Shown: positions 8,610-18,199, counted from the stretch's first letter. The stretch: 64,000 nucleotides of DNA from Danxiaibacter sp048498555 (GCA_048498555.1 JBEHXT010000007.1:236811-300810); one strand, 5' to 3'. Numbers and translations are program-made. Notes: generated by a model not told the origin, from the sequence alone.

Positions 8610-8853
8610 TTATAAGTTTTACGTTGTAAGTGATACGTTATGCGTCGTTCGCAGGTTATTAGTGAGCCTGTCCTTAAAGCTATTTAAAAGATAGCTCAGT
8701 TCAATAGTATCATCAATGTACTACTTCAGGTCTAACTTTTACAACCTCACCTTTCACACTTAGAACCTTACGCCTTACTCCTCAAGCCCGAAGCCTTGCA
8801 CCCAACGCCATAAACGTACAACGTACAACGTATAACTTACAACGTACAACGTC
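8610..8853. repeat. Inverted GTTATAAGTT/ACGTTGTACG word arrays
   Basis: The left array (8610-8645) iterates GTTATAAGTT, TACGTTGTAAG, GATACGTTATGCG. The right array (8811-8853) iterates AACGTACAACG, TACAACGTATAAC, TTACAACG, which is the reverse complement of the same words. The arms begin at the first base after the small lipoprotein stop and end at the last base before the DUF1080 stop. About 165 bp of non-repeated sequence lie between, in which I see no gene. Confidence 0.7.
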
Positions 8854-9600
8854 TTACAGCTTTCTAACCCAGATATTACGATAGCTCACGGGGTTTCCAT
8901 GATCCTGCAATTTGATAGGCTCACTGTCTCCATGCTTTTCGTAGGAGGCAATGCCAATATATTGAGTGCTGCCAGCAAGTGTTGCATTGTTTTGAACAAG
9001 CACGCCATTGTGAATAACTGTTATGCGCGCTGCCATTTTTACGGAGCCATCTTCATTAAAACGGGGCGCCGTAAAGATCACATCGTAGGTTTGCCATTCT
9101 CCTGGCTTACGGCTTGCATTTGCCAAAGGAATAAGCTGCTTGTAAATACTTCCTGCCTGGCCGTTAGAATAAGTACGGTTGTTGTATGAATCAAGTACCT
9201 GCAATTCATATTTTCCCATCAGGAAGATGCCGCTGTTGCCGCGGCCCTGGCCGTCGCCTTTAACTACAGCAGGTGTTCTCCATTCAATATGCAACTGGCA
9301 GTCACCAAATTTTTCTTTGCTGGTTATTTCACCGGCGCCACCTTTTACTGTCAATGCTCCGTCGGCAACGTCCCATTTAATCGCGCCGCCATCAGTTCCA
9401 ACCCATGCATCGGTGCTTTTGCCATCAAATAATACAATAGCATCTGATGGAGCAGCAGAAGCCGATGGGCCCGGAGTAACAATCTTTGGCTCTGGCTTCC
9501 ATACTTCAGTTAGAGACGGTGGATCTTTTTTCTCTTGTGCCATTGCTGCAGTTACACATAACAGGGCTGCTGCGCCAGCAAATAACATCTTTGAATTCAT
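8854..9600 (-). CDS. Secreted DUF1080 (3-keto-disaccharide hydrolase-type) protein
   Basis: This 248-residue exported protein has signal peptide MNSKMLFAGAAALLCVTAAMAQ. The single domain (about residues 50-248) has the DUF1080 hallmarks: IVLFDGKSTDAWVGTDG, FGDCQLHIEWRTP, GNSGIFLMGKYELQVLDS, GQAGSIYKQ, and the terminal IKLQDHGNPVSYRNIWVRKL. The fold is a concanavalin-like beta-sandwich, and family members have been linked to cleavage of 3-keto-glucosides and binding of carbohydrates. It probably works in the periplasm or at the surface in sugar use. No dehydrogenase or isomerase partners lie beside it. Confidence 0.87.
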   Translation of the reverse strand: MNSKMLFAGAAALLCVTAAMAQEKKDPPSLTEVWKPEPKIVTPGPSASAAPSDAIVLFDGKSTDAWVGTDGGAIKWDVADGALTVKGGAGEITSKEKFGDCQLHIEWRTPAVVKGDGQGRGNSGIFLMGKYELQVLDSYNNRTYSNGQAGSIYKQLIPLANASRKPGEWQTYDVIFTAPRFNEDGSVKMAARITVIHNGVLVQNNATLAGSTQYIGIASYEKHGDSEPIKLQDHGNPVSYRNIWVRKL

Positions 9601-9750
9601 GTTGCAATCGTTTATGGTTTAAATGATGATAAGTTTGATTTAAGAGTTAGTAAGCGCATTATTTGGCTTGCATCTAGTGACAAATACTATTCTATTAAAT
9701 CGGATTGAGCGGTAATATAAAGAATAAATTGCTACACTGTATTAAAACAA

Positions 9751-9782
9751 AAGCCCGGCTGCAACGTGCTGCATGCCGGGGC
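9751..9782 (-). terminator. Terminator of heptose kinase gene
   Basis: GCCCGGC (9753-9759) pairs with GCCGGGGC (9775-9782) around an inner TGCA/TGCA pair. On the minus strand it is followed by TTTTGTTTT. It lies 20 bp past the stop of the gene at 9803. Confidence 0.75.
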
Positions 9783-9802
9783 AATAAATTATAGAGAAGG
9801 AT

Positions 9803-10795
9803 CTAAGCTTTAATCAGCAGCTTACATTCTTCCAGCAATATATCTTTATTAATAGCGGCAGTTCCCACTTCCTCGCATACAAGGCCGCCTGCAATATTGG
9901 CCATTTCTGCAGCCATGTTAATGTCTTTAGTTGTGGCATATACAAGAGAAGCTACTGCAATTACTGTATCTCCCGCGCCACTTACATCAGCAATATTTCT
10001 TAAATGAGATGGGATCAAATTTGACTGCGTATCATTTTGAAAGAAGACACCTTTTTCTGATAAGGTGATTAATGATGTGTGGTGGTCCAACCTTTCTTTC
10101 AATTGTATGTGAATGTTGTCAAGCACCTCCTTATTTACCGTTTCAATCAGTATGTTCAGCCCTTCTATTACTTCCTTTAGATTAGGTTTAAAGATGTCGA
10201 CATTTTTGTAACTGAAGAAGTTTTTCCGCTTGGGATCTACTGTTACAATAATATCGTTTTCCTTGCAAATCTGTGTTATGGTTTGTATAATGCCCTCGGT
10301 GAGCACACCTTTGTTGTAGTCTTCAAAAATTACTACAGAAGGCTTTTCCTTTTGCACATAATCTTTGAATGCGTCAACCAACGCATCTTCATCACTTTTT
10401 GTTATGTCTTTTGTAACTTCTGCATCAAGGCGCATCATTTGTTGGTTGCGGCTTATAATGCGGATCTTATTAGTTGTAATGCGTTTGTCACTGCGAACAA
10501 TGTATTCGGTATTGATATTTGCCTGCTCAAACAAGCCCTTCAAAATATTTGCATCATCATCGTTTCCTACAACAGAAAATACAGTTGTTGCAGCTTGCAA
10601 CGCAGCCGTATTTAATGCAACATTCCCTGCGCCACCAATACGGTATTCTTTTTTGTCAACCGCAACAACCGGTACTGGTGCTTCAGGTGAAATGCGTTCT
10701 ACACGTCCCCACCAGTAAGTATCCAGCATCACATCCCCAATCACGGCAACTTTTATAGAAGCAAAATCATTGAATAGCTTATTGAAATCTGTCAT
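9803..10795 (-). CDS. rfaE1: D-glycero-beta-D-manno-heptose-7-phosphate kinase (HldE N-terminal domain type)
   Basis: This 330-residue PfkB-fold kinase makes heptose-1,7-bisphosphate for LPS inner-core heptose. Motifs seen: VAVIGDVMLDTYWWGRVERISPE at the N-terminus, RIGGAGNVALNTAALQA, the KRITTNKIRII stretch, the DPKRKNFFSYKNVDIFKPN block, and the catalytic DVSGAGDTVIAVASL near residue 270. It is only the kinase half; the nucleotidyltransferase domain of fused HldE is absent, so a separate adenylyltransferase is expected elsewhere. It could be a related sugar kinase, but the N-terminal motif favours the heptose enzyme. Confidence 0.87.
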   Translation of the reverse strand: MTDFNKLFNDFASIKVAVIGDVMLDTYWWGRVERISPEAPVPVVAVDKKEYRIGGAGNVALNTAALQAATTVFSVVGNDDDANILKGLFEQANINTEYIVRSDKRITTNKIRIISRNQQMMRLDAEVTKDITKSDEDALVDAFKDYVQKEKPSVVIFEDYNKGVLTEGIIQTITQICKENDIIVTVDPKRKNFFSYKNVDIFKPNLKEVIEGLNILIETVNKEVLDNIHIQLKERLDHHTSLITLSEKGVFFQNDTQSNLIPSHLRNIADVSGAGDTVIAVASLVYATTKDINMAAEMANIAGGLVCEEVGTAAINKDILLEECKLLIKA

Positions 10796-10818
10796 AATAT
10801 GTCTGTTCTGTCAGGCGC

Positions 10819-10826
10819 AAAACTAG
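10819..10826 (-). promoter_or_regulatory. -7 element TAGTTTTG for heptose kinase
   Basis: The minus strand reads TAGTTTTG, an exact TAnnTTTG match, about 24 bp upstream of the start codon at 10795. No -33 TTG is found at the usual distance; a repeat arm begins there. Confidence 0.5.
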
Positions 10827-10838
10827 GATATTAAGGGG

Positions 10839-11098
10839 AAAGCTTAAAGCCTAAAGCTCAAAGCCCAAAACTTAAAGTCCGCAAAAGGCAAAGATTGTTT
10901 TGTTGTGTGGTTTGCGGCGCCTAATGATTTTGGCGGTTGACTGTTAAGTTTCAACCAATAAAAAAGCCTCGTTCAAATATTTGAACAGAGGCTTTCTTAC
11001 ATTTTATCAAAAAGGCTCTTTGAGATAAACTTATTAACCGGAAGCGCCGGTTGCGTTAAATAGCTTTAAGCTTTGAACTTTAGGCTTTAAGCTTTAAA
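10839..11098. repeat. Inverted AAGCTTAAAG word arrays flanking a terminator
   Basis: The left array (10839-10879) runs AAGCTTAAAG, CCTAAAGCTC, AAAGCCCAAA, ACTTAAAG. The right array (11061-11098) is its inverse, TAGCTTTAAG, CTTTGAACTT, TAGGCTTTAAG, CTTTAAA. The right arm ends at the last base before the permease stop codon. The gap of about 300 bp also contains the permease terminator and no gene. Confidence 0.7.
10963..10995 (-). terminator. Terminator of amino-acid permease gene
   Basis: AAAGCCTC pairs with GAGGCTTT around an inner perfect GTTCAAAT/ATTTGAAC palindrome. The minus strand continues with six T residues. Confidence 0.85.
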
Positions 11099-12529
11099 CT
11101 AGGCTTCGAGCTTTTCCTTCTCTGCCTTCTTCTTTCCCGCATGTGCCAGATAGTAAATAGGCACGCCGATGCCAGCGATCAATAATCCCCATTTAACATA
11201 GGTGCTTTTATAAATAACCAGCAACACACAAAATGCAGTACCCAGTAAAATGTAAAGCGCAGGCAACACCGGGTATAGAAACGCCTTGTACGGCCTTTCT
11301 GCATTAGGCATTTTTTTCCTGAGAATAAAGATGCCGAGTATGGTTAAAACGTAAAACACAACTACCACAAACGACACCATGTCAAGCAAATCCCCGTATT
11401 TGCCGCTCAGGCAAAGGAGCGAAGCAACAAGGCATTGAATCCATAAGGCAAAGCCAGGAACCGCATTTTTGTTTAATTCTCCTGTTTGTTTAAAGAACAG
11501 GCCGTCTTTTGCCATGGTATAGTAAACCCTTGCACCCGATAAAATAAGGCCGTTATTGCAACCAAAGGTTGAGATCATAATCATGATGGCTATAACATAC
11601 GTGCCAGCATTGCCGAAGATGGCATGTGATGCGGCAACAGCTACACGGTCTTTTTCCGCCGAAGCTATCTCCTGCAAAGGAATAACTGCAGTGTACATCA
11701 CGTTCGCGGCAACATAGATAATCGTTACGATAAAGGTTCCCAGGAAAAGGCTCAATCCAATATTGCGTTTAGGGTTCTTTATTTCGCCGGCAATGAACGT
11801 AACGTTTTCCCATGCCACACTGCTGAAAATAGAACCAACCATAGATGCGGCTATGGCTCCCAATGCCGCAGCCACGGCATAATGTGATACGCTTCCATCA
11901 GGGCTCAGCGCGTGAAGGTCCCAGGCGTTCGTCCAGTTAGCATTCCATATATCGCCTTTTGCAGCGAGCAGCCCAAAGACAATCAATCCGAATAAGCTGA
12001 TGAGTTTTATAATCGTCAGCGTCGTCTGAATAATCTTACCATTCTTGATGCCTCGTGAATTTATATAGGTGAGCAATACGATGGTTATTATAGAAAGCAC
12101 CTGTGCGGGCGAGATGTTGATCTTTCCAATTGAAAATAAAACAAGGTCTTCACTTACCTGCGGGAAAAGATATGCGGTGAATTTTGAAAAAGCCACGCCT
12201 ACTGCGGCAATGGTGCCGGTTTGAATAACCGCGAAAAAACTCCAGCCGTACAGGAAACCGACCAATGGGTTATAAGATTCTTTTAAATAAACATATTGCC
12301 CGCCAGCTTTGGGGAACATGCCACTTAGTTCGCCGTAGCTTACCGCCGCGGCAACAGTCATAAAGCCAGTGATCAGCCAAACGGCAATCAGCCATCCGGA
12401 TGAACCCACATTGCGGGTAATATCCGCACTAACAATAAAAATACCGGAGCCTATCATGCTACCGGCAACAATCATGGTCCCGTCAAGCAAACCAAGCGTT
12501 GGTTTGAATGAAGATTGGTTTTCCTGCAT
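11099..12529 (-). CDS. APC-superfamily amino-acid permease
   Basis: This 476-residue inner-membrane protein has about twelve helices. The first helix has the APC signature GSMIGSGIFIVSADI, where the glycine-rich break binds substrate. ENVTFIAGEIKNPKRNIGLSLF in the middle is the consensus region after helix 6. The overall look is of the LAT/serine-threonine exchanger branch, but the substrate is not readable. The stop codon abuts a short-word array and the terminator lies about 105 bp downstream. It is separated by the terminator at 12605 from ompH upstream. Confidence 0.88.
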   Translation of the reverse strand: MQENQSSFKPTLGLLDGTMIVAGSMIGSGIFIVSADITRNVGSSGWLIAVWLITGFMTVAAAVSYGELSGMFPKAGGQYVYLKESYNPLVGFLYGWSFFAVIQTGTIAAVGVAFSKFTAYLFPQVSEDLVLFSIGKINISPAQVLSIITIVLLTYINSRGIKNGKIIQTTLTIIKLISLFGLIVFGLLAAKGDIWNANWTNAWDLHALSPDGSVSHYAVAAALGAIAASMVGSIFSSVAWENVTFIAGEIKNPKRNIGLSLFLGTFIVTIIYVAANVMYTAVIPLQEIASAEKDRVAVAASHAIFGNAGTYVIAIMIMISTFGCNNGLILSGARVYYTMAKDGLFFKQTGELNKNAVPGFALWIQCLVASLLCLSGKYGDLLDMVSFVVVVFYVLTILGIFILRKKMPNAERPYKAFLYPVLPALYILLGTAFCVLLVIYKSTYVKWGLLIAGIGVPIYYLAHAGKKKAEKEKLEA

Positions 12530-12604
12530 ACGTGTATATTTCTCTCAAAAGCAGCCTGGAAAAGCTTGTCGCAGCTAGTCCGGCATTGGTTGTTAATAAA
12601 TAAA

Positions 12605-12628
12605 AAATCCCGTTTTTATACGGGATTT
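12605..12628 (-). terminator. Terminator of OmpH-like gene
   Basis: AAATCCCGT (12605-12613) pairs with ACGGGATTT (12620-12628) around a 6-nt loop. On the minus strand it runs into a T tract, 22 bp after the stop at 12651. Confidence 0.85.
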
Positions 12629-12650
12629 GAAGATAGAGTATTTAATGTAA

Positions 12651-13247
12651 TTATTTACTTTTTGCGTTCTTATGTTGTGCATTCAGGTAAAAGATCACGC
12701 TGTCCGTAATGTTGCGGGCAGAATCTTTGAAGTAAAGATTATCTTCTTCGCTTGCTGCGAAAACATATGAGTAACCTTTTTCCTGGCAAAAGCCTTTCAA
12801 AAAGTCTTGTATTTTCAGTTTAACATCCTGCAGCTTACGCATGCCTTCTGTGTTCAGAGCCTGTTGCTTTTCTTCCTGTTCTGCACGCAGATCGTTCTGC
12901 ATCTGATATAATGTTTGCTCGTACTGGCTTTGCTCAGTTTGAGACATGGTAGGCCCTTTCTGTTGGTACTCTTTTACTTTCTTCATGTAAGCATCCTGCT
13001 TAGATCTCAGGTCGCGGGCGTTTTGTTCGGATTTTGCAGCGAGATTGTCCCGAACTTCTTTATAATATTCATACCTGTTTTGCAAAGAATCCAGCTCGAA
13101 GTAAGCTATTTTAAACGGTGTTGCTGCAGACTCTTTAACAGCCTGTACATGATGGCTGCTTTTTTCTGAACCACTAAAATGTAAATAGAATAAAATACCT
13201 ACTGCAAGCAGCAAAACAACATTAAGTCCTATTAAAAATTTATTCAT
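12651..13247 (-). CDS. OmpH/Skp-like periplasmic chaperone
   Basis: This 198-residue protein has an N-terminal membrane anchor or signal (FLIGLNVVLLLAVGILFYL, residues 4-22). It then has the OmpH pattern: a short strand IAYFELDSLQNRYEYYKE, a long helical hairpin (about 65-150) rich in Gln/Glu/Lys with QTEQSQYEQTLYQMQND, and a final KGYSYVFAASEEDNLYF strand with DSVIFYLNAQ. Skp-family trimers hold unfolded outer-membrane proteins in the periplasm. The lack of a clear cleavage site suggests it may stay tethered. Identity is by architecture and terminal motifs. Confidence 0.85.
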   Translation of the reverse strand: MNKFLIGLNVVLLLAVGILFYLHFSGSEKSSHHVQAVKESAATPFKIAYFELDSLQNRYEYYKEVRDNLAAKSEQNARDLRSKQDAYMKKVKEYQQKGPTMSQTEQSQYEQTLYQMQNDLRAEQEEKQQALNTEGMRKLQDVKLKIQDFLKGFCQEKGYSYVFAASEEDNLYFKDSARNITDSVIFYLNAQHKNAKSK

Positions 13248-13365
13248 GCAAGTCCCTTTTTTCGGGGTTGGAAAGTTATAGGTAATATTAGTGAGAGAAT
13301 TGTTAAAATGACCTTTTTGCGGGAATGAAATAGGTGGTTGGGGGAGAAGGTGTGGAAAGCTTAAA

Positions 13366-13630
13366 GTTGTTATAAGTTGTACGTGGTACGTTATACGTTT
13401 ATCGTAGCGAAGGGTTGAGTGTAATAGAAAGTTTTACTATTCAAATTGAATGTGCGGCTGTTTGTGTTTATCAATGATGATTCGCATGAAAGCTGATGGC
13501 TTTTAGCTAAAACAAAACAGGAAGCTTATTAGGCTTCCTGTTTGTTATTTATTTTCTGAGTACTGTCTGTGTTTACTTATGGTGATTCACCTAACACATC
13601 GTACATCTAAAATCGTACATCGTACATCAA
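13366..13630. repeat. Inverted GTACG word arrays after rpoC
   Basis: The intergenic stretch 13248-13631 has no gene. An array at 13366-13403 (GTTGTTATAAGTTGTACG, TGGTACG, TTATACG) faces an inverse one at 13597-13630 (CATCGTACATC, TAAAATCGTACATC, GTACATC) that ends 1 bp before the rpoC stop. The rpoC terminator lies between them. Confidence 0.65.
13516..13542 (-). terminator. rpoC terminator
   Basis: AACAGGAAGC (13516-13525) pairs with GCTTCCTGTT (13533-13542). The minus strand continues TTGTTTTAGC. It lies 90 bp after the rpoC stop. Confidence 0.8.
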
Positions 13631-13631
13631 A

Positions 13632-16600
13632 CTATTCTTCGTCATCAAAGTTCATCGCTTCACGTGCAGTTGAAAGCAATTCATATTCTTCCTTGCTACC
13701 AACAATGATGCTTTCGAATTCTTTCTGGCCAGTACCTGCTGGTATCAGGTGACCTGTGATAACGTTTTCTTTCAATCCAAGCATATCATCGCTCTTACCT
13801 TGTATAGCTGCAGAGCTTAATACTTTGGTAGTTTCCTGGAACGATGCGGCTGAGATCCAGCTTTGTACACCCAATGAAGCTTTAGTGATACCTAACAGTA
13901 CAGGCTGTGCTGTAGCTGGTTCTGCGTCACGAACTTCAGCAAGTTTTTTATCAGAACGGCGCAGGATAGAGTTTTCTTCTCTTAACTCGCGCAATGTGAT
14001 AATCTGGCCTGCTCTCAGTTTGCTGCTTTCTCCCGGATCAGTTACTACTTTCTTATCAAAGATCCTGTCGTTCTCGTCGATGAACTCGAAACGGTCAACC
14101 AGGTCTTCTTCAAGGAATTTAGTATCACCTGCATCAACAATCTCAGCTTTCTTCATCATCTGGCGAACAATCACCTCGATGTGCTTATCGTTGATTTTTA
14201 CACCCTGTAAGCGATAAACTTCCTGGATTTCATTCACCACATATTCCTGAACAGCGAATGGCCCTTTGATGGTTAAGATATCTGCAGGAGCAGTTTGTCC
14301 GTCAGAAAGTGAAGCACCTGCTTTTACGAAGTCGCCGTCTTGTACCAGGATCTGTCTTGTCAACGGAACCAGGTATTTCTTAACGATACCGTCTTTTGCT
14401 TCAACGATAATCTCACGGTTACCGCGTTTTACGTTACCAAAAGCAACCACACCATCAATTTCACAAACTACTGCAGGATTGCTTGGGTTACGTGCTTCAA
14501 ACAGCTCTGTTACACGAGGAAGACCCCCGGTGATATCACCGCTCTTACGCAGTGTTCTTGGTATCTTCACAATTACCTGTCCAGCTTTCACGCTTTCGCC
14601 TTCTTCAATGATCAGACGGCTTCCGACAGGTAAGTTGTAGTTTTTAACTTCTTTGCCTTCAACAACCAGACCCGGAATCTTTGTTTTATCTTTTGTTTCG
14701 ATAACCACTTTATCGCGGTGTCCTGTTTGTTCGTCAGCTTCTTCACGGTAAGTAACACCTTCAATAACGTTTTCGAATTTCACTTCACCCGCAATTTCGG
14801 CAACTACTACGTTGTTGAACGGATCCCATGTACAAATCACTTCACCTTTCTTCACCTGCTGTCCGTCTTTTACATTCAGGATAGCACCGTAAGGAATGTT
14901 GTTCGTGATCATTAACCTGTCGTTCTTCAGATCCATGATCCTCATTTCACCCGTACGACCGATAACCACATGTATTTTATCTCCTTCATTGTTCTCTGTA
15001 ATTACAGAACGCAGACCATCGAACTGGATAGTACCGTCGAACTTAGCAAGTAAGGATGATTCGATAGAAGAAGAACCTGCGATACCACCCACGTGGAAGG
15101 TACGAAGTGTTAACTGTGTACCAGGCTCACCGATTGACTGTGCGGCGATGATACCAACAGCGTCACCTCTTTGAGCGATATAACCTGTAGCCAGGTTTTT
15201 ACCGTAACATTTTACACACACACCGCGTTTGCTTTCGCAAGTAAGTACAGAACGGATCTCTACAGTTTCAATTCCCGCTTCTTCAATTGCTTTTGCAATG
15301 TCTACGGTAATTTCATCACCTGCAGCAACGATCAATTCTTCACCAACTGGATGGAACACATCATGTAAAGATGTTCTACCCACAATTCTATCTAATAGTG
15401 GTTCTACTACATCCTCATTGTCTTTCAATGCAGATGTTGCAATACCACGTAATGTTCCACAATCCGCATCAGAGATTACCACATCCTGTGCTACGTCAAC
15501 AAGACGACGAGTCAGGTAACCGGCATCGGCTGTTTTAAGGGCCGTATCCGCAAGACCTTTACGCGCACCGTGCGTAGAGATGAAGTAATCCAATACGTTC
15601 AGGCCACCTTTAAAGTTGGAAAGGATCGGGTTCTCAATGATCTCAGATCCTGTAGAACCAGATTTTCTTGGTTTAGCCATCAGGCCTCTGATACCAGCCA
15701 GCTGTTTTACCTGCTGTTTAGAACCACGCGCACCGGAATCAAGCATCATGTACACAGAGTTGAAGCCCTGTTTGTCTGTTGCCATTTCACGGATCAGTGT
15801 TTCAGTAATGCGGGTATCCACACGGCTCCATATATCAATTACCTGGTTATAACGTTCGTTATTGGTAATAAGACCCATGTTGTAGCTTTCCCAAACTTCG
15901 TCAACTTCAGCCTTAGCCTGCTCAAGTAATTCGTTTCTTACTTCAGGAATGATAAGGTCATTAACGTTGAATGACAAACCACCACGGAAGGCCATACGGA
16001 AACCTAAGGTTTTGATATCATCCAGGAACTTAGCCGTTTTAGGAACGTTAGTGATCTTGATGATATCACCGATGATCTCTCTCAGTGATTTTTTGGTAGC
16101 TAATGCGTTAACGAAACCTACTTCTTTTGGTACGAACTGGTTGAACAGTACGCGGCCGACAGTAGTTTCAATTAATTTCATTTTCAGCTCACCACCTTCA
16201 CGCACGTTTGTTTTCACTTTAATGAAAGCATGCAGGTCAATCTGGTTTTCATTATAAGCGATTAAAACCTCTTCAGTGCTATAGAAAGCTTTGCCTTCAC
16301 CTTTAACTTTTTCAGTTTCAGTGTTTCTCTTACCCTTAGTGATGTAGTACAGGCCAAGTACCATGTCCTGAGAAGGAAGGGTGATCGGCGTACCGTTCTG
16401 CGGGTTAAGAATGTTGTGAGAAGACAGCATCAGTAACTGGGCTTCCAAAATTGCGGCGTTGCTCAAAGGCACGTGAACCGCCATCTGGTCACCGTCAAAG
16501 TCGGCGTTGAACGCACTCGTTACCAACGGGTGAAGCTGAATGGCCTTTCCTTCCACTAAACGTGGCTGGAACGCCTGGATAGATAAACGGTGCAATGTTG

Positions 16601-17915
16601 GGGCACGGTTTAACATAACAGGGTGGCCTTTCAATATGTTTTCAAGGATATCCCAAATAACTGCTTCTTTTTTATCAACCAGTTTCTTAGCTGATTTTAC
16701 AGTTTTTACAATACCTCTTTCAATTAATTTACGGATGATAAACGGTTTGAAAAGCTCAGCAGCCATGTCTTTTGGAAGGCCGCACTCGTGCATTTTCAAT
16801 TCAGGGCCTACTACGATTACAGAACGGCCGGAGTAGTCAACACGTTTACCCAACAGGTTCTGACGGAAACGACCTTGTTTACCTTTCAGAACATCAGATA
16901 AAGATTTCAATGCTCTACCACCTTCAGCTTTAACAGCGTTTGATTTACGTGAGTTGTCGAACAAGCTGTCCACAGCTTCCTGCAGCATACGTTTTTCGTT
17001 ACGCAGGATCACTTCAGGAGCTTTAATTTCCAACAAACGTTTCAAACGGTTGTTACGGATGATTACACGACGGTAAAGGTCGTTCAGGTCAGAAGACGCG
17101 AAACGGCCACCATCCAATGGAACCAACGGACGCAATTCCGGTGGAATAACAGGGATATATTGCATTACCATCCACTCAGGGCGGTTGGTAATTCTTGTGC
17201 TTGCATCACGGAAGCCTTCTACAACGCTCAAACGCTTTAAGGCGTCTGCTTTACGTTGCTGAGAAGTTTCAGTAGCTGCAGCGTTACGTAATTTATAGCT
17301 TAACTCATCCAGGTCCAATCTTGCTAACAGGTCGTGAATTGCTTCAGCACCCATTTTAGCGATGAATTTCTGAGGATCTTCATCAGGCAGGTATTGGTTA
17401 TCTTTTGGAAGAGTATCTACAATATCCAGGTATTCTTCTTCAGTCAGAAGGTCACCTGTATTCAGGTTTTCTTTTACGCCACCCTGTATAACTGCATATC
17501 TTTCATAATATACAATTGTCTCTAATTTCTTAGAGCTCATACCTAACAGGTAGCCAATTTTATTGGGTAAACTTTTAAAATACCAGATGTGAACAACCGG
17601 AACAACCAGTTTAAGGTGCCCCATGCGTTCGCGGCGAACTTTCTTTTCGGTCACTTCAACACCACAACGGTCGCACACGATGCCTTTGTAACGAATACGC
17701 TTATACTTACCGCAGGCGCACTCATAATCTTTCACCGGACCAAAAATTCTTTCGCAGAATAAACCATCACGTTCAGGCTTGTAAGTACGATAGTTGATGG
17801 TTTCAGGCTTTAACACTTCACCAAAGCTGCGTTCTAAAATACTGTCTGGTGATGCCAGACCGATGGTAATTTTAGAAAAAGTTGCCTTAGGACGATTGTC
17901 TTTTTTAATGGCCAT
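13632..17915 (-). CDS. rpoC: DNA-directed RNA polymerase subunit beta'
   Basis: The protein is 1427 residues from ATG 17915 (MAIKKDNRPK). An in-frame extension of 11 residues to 17948 lacks family support. It forms the catalytic clamp half of RNA polymerase. Seen in order: the N-terminal zinc ribbon CACGKYKRIRYKGIVCDRCG; the active-site loop NADFDGDQMAVH, whose three Asp residues hold the Mg ions; the bridge helix region around GARGSKQQVKQLAG; the second zinc site beginning CESKRGVCVKCYG; and EPGTQLTLRTFHVGG. Length and domain order are normal for Bacteroidota. Unusually, rpoB is not upstream: the neighbour is a divergent rhomboid gene. Confidence 0.97.
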   Translation of the reverse strand: MAIKKDNRPKATFSKITIGLASPDSILERSFGEVLKPETINYRTYKPERDGLFCERIFGPVKDYECACGKYKRIRYKGIVCDRCGVEVTEKKVRRERMGHLKLVVPVVHIWYFKSLPNKIGYLLGMSSKKLETIVYYERYAVIQGGVKENLNTGDLLTEEEYLDIVDTLPKDNQYLPDEDPQKFIAKMGAEAIHDLLARLDLDELSYKLRNAAATETSQQRKADALKRLSVVEGFRDASTRITNRPEWMVMQYIPVIPPELRPLVPLDGGRFASSDLNDLYRRVIIRNNRLKRLLEIKAPEVILRNEKRMLQEAVDSLFDNSRKSNAVKAEGGRALKSLSDVLKGKQGRFRQNLLGKRVDYSGRSVIVVGPELKMHECGLPKDMAAELFKPFIIRKLIERGIVKTVKSAKKLVDKKEAVIWDILENILKGHPVMLNRAPTLHRLSIQAFQPRLVEGKAIQLHPLVTSAFNADFDGDQMAVHVPLSNAAILEAQLLMLSSHNILNPQNGTPITLPSQDMVLGLYYITKGKRNTETEKVKGEGKAFYSTEEVLIAYNENQIDLHAFIKVKTNVREGGELKMKLIETTVGRVLFNQFVPKEVGFVNALATKKSLREIIGDIIKITNVPKTAKFLDDIKTLGFRMAFRGGLSFNVNDLIIPEVRNELLEQAKAEVDEVWESYNMGLITNNERYNQVIDIWSRVDTRITETLIREMATDKQGFNSVYMMLDSGARGSKQQVKQLAGIRGLMAKPRKSGSTGSEIIENPILSNFKGGLNVLDYFISTHGARKGLADTALKTADAGYLTRRLVDVAQDVVISDADCGTLRGIATSALKDNEDVVEPLLDRIVGRTSLHDVFHPVGEELIVAAGDEITVDIAKAIEEAGIETVEIRSVLTCESKRGVCVKCYGKNLATGYIAQRGDAVGIIAAQSIGEPGTQLTLRTFHVGGIAGSSSIESSLLAKFDGTIQFDGLRSVITENNEGDKIHVVIGRTGEMRIMDLKNDRLMITNNIPYGAILNVKDGQQVKKGEVICTWDPFNNVVVAEIAGEVKFENVIEGVTYREEADEQTGHRDKVVIETKDKTKIPGLVVEGKEVKNYNLPVGSRLIIEEGESVKAGQVIVKIPRTLRKSGDITGGLPRVTELFEARNPSNPAVVCEIDGVVAFGNVKRGNREIIVEAKDGIVKKYLVPLTRQILVQDGDFVKAGASLSDGQTAPADILTIKGPFAVQEYVVNEIQEVYRLQGVKINDKHIEVIVRQMMKKAEIVDAGDTKFLEEDLVDRFEFIDENDRIFDKKVVTDPGESSKLRAGQIITLRELREENSILRRSDKKLAEVRDAEPATAQPVLLGITKASLGVQSWISAASFQETTKVLSSAAIQGKSDDMLGLKENVITGHLIPAGTGQKEFESIIVGSKEEYELLSTAREAMNFDDEE

Positions 17916-18007
17916 ATTTAAAATTGCAATTTTATAAAAGTTTGTCAACCGGTTATTTTCAAGAAATTGAACGGTTGGTGCTCATGCGTTGTCTATAAAC
18001 TATAATT

Positions 18008-18038
18008 CCCCAACGAGTTGATAATCACTACGTTGAGG
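18008..18038 (-). promoter_or_regulatory. Hairpin in the rpoC leader
   Basis: The gap 17916-18234 holds no gene. Within the predicted leader of about 200 nt, CCTCAACG (18031-18038, read on the minus strand) can pair with CGTTGGGG (18008-18015) with one wobble, 90 bp before the start codon. A regulatory role is only inferred. Confidence 0.35.
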
Positions 18039-18118
18039 TACTAAAAGGTTAAAAACAATATGTAAAAGCCGCAAAAGACGATCCAACAGAATACAAATCT
18101 TCAAAATGCATAGGTCGG

Positions 18119-18126
18119 CAAAGGTA
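18119..18126 (-). promoter_or_regulatory. -7 element TACCTTTG for rpoC
   Basis: The minus strand reads TACCTTTGCC, an exact TAnnTTTG match. A TTTG at 18152-18155 lies 25 bp upstream, wider than the usual 19-21. The leader to ATG 17915 would be about 200 nt. Confidence 0.5.
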
Positions 18127-18191
18127 AGGAAATATATAAAAAGGAAAAAAGCAAATTTTTTTTTGAAAAATTAAAGTTATGTAAATATTTA

Positions 18192-18199
18192 TATTTTTG
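18192..18199 (+). promoter_or_regulatory. -7 element TATTTTTG for rhomboid gene
   Basis: TATTTTTGC matches TAnnTTTG and sits 35 bp upstream of ATG 18235. The nearest TTTG (18162-18165) is 26 bp away, so the -33 box is doubtful. Confidence 0.5.

Noticed and set aside
9803..10795. Bifunctional HldE
   Set aside because: Only the kinase domain is encoded; the nucleotidyltransferase half is missing.
13756..17525. Many plus-strand frames of 60-150 residues opposite rpoC
   Set aside because: All are antisense shadows of rpoC coding sequence.
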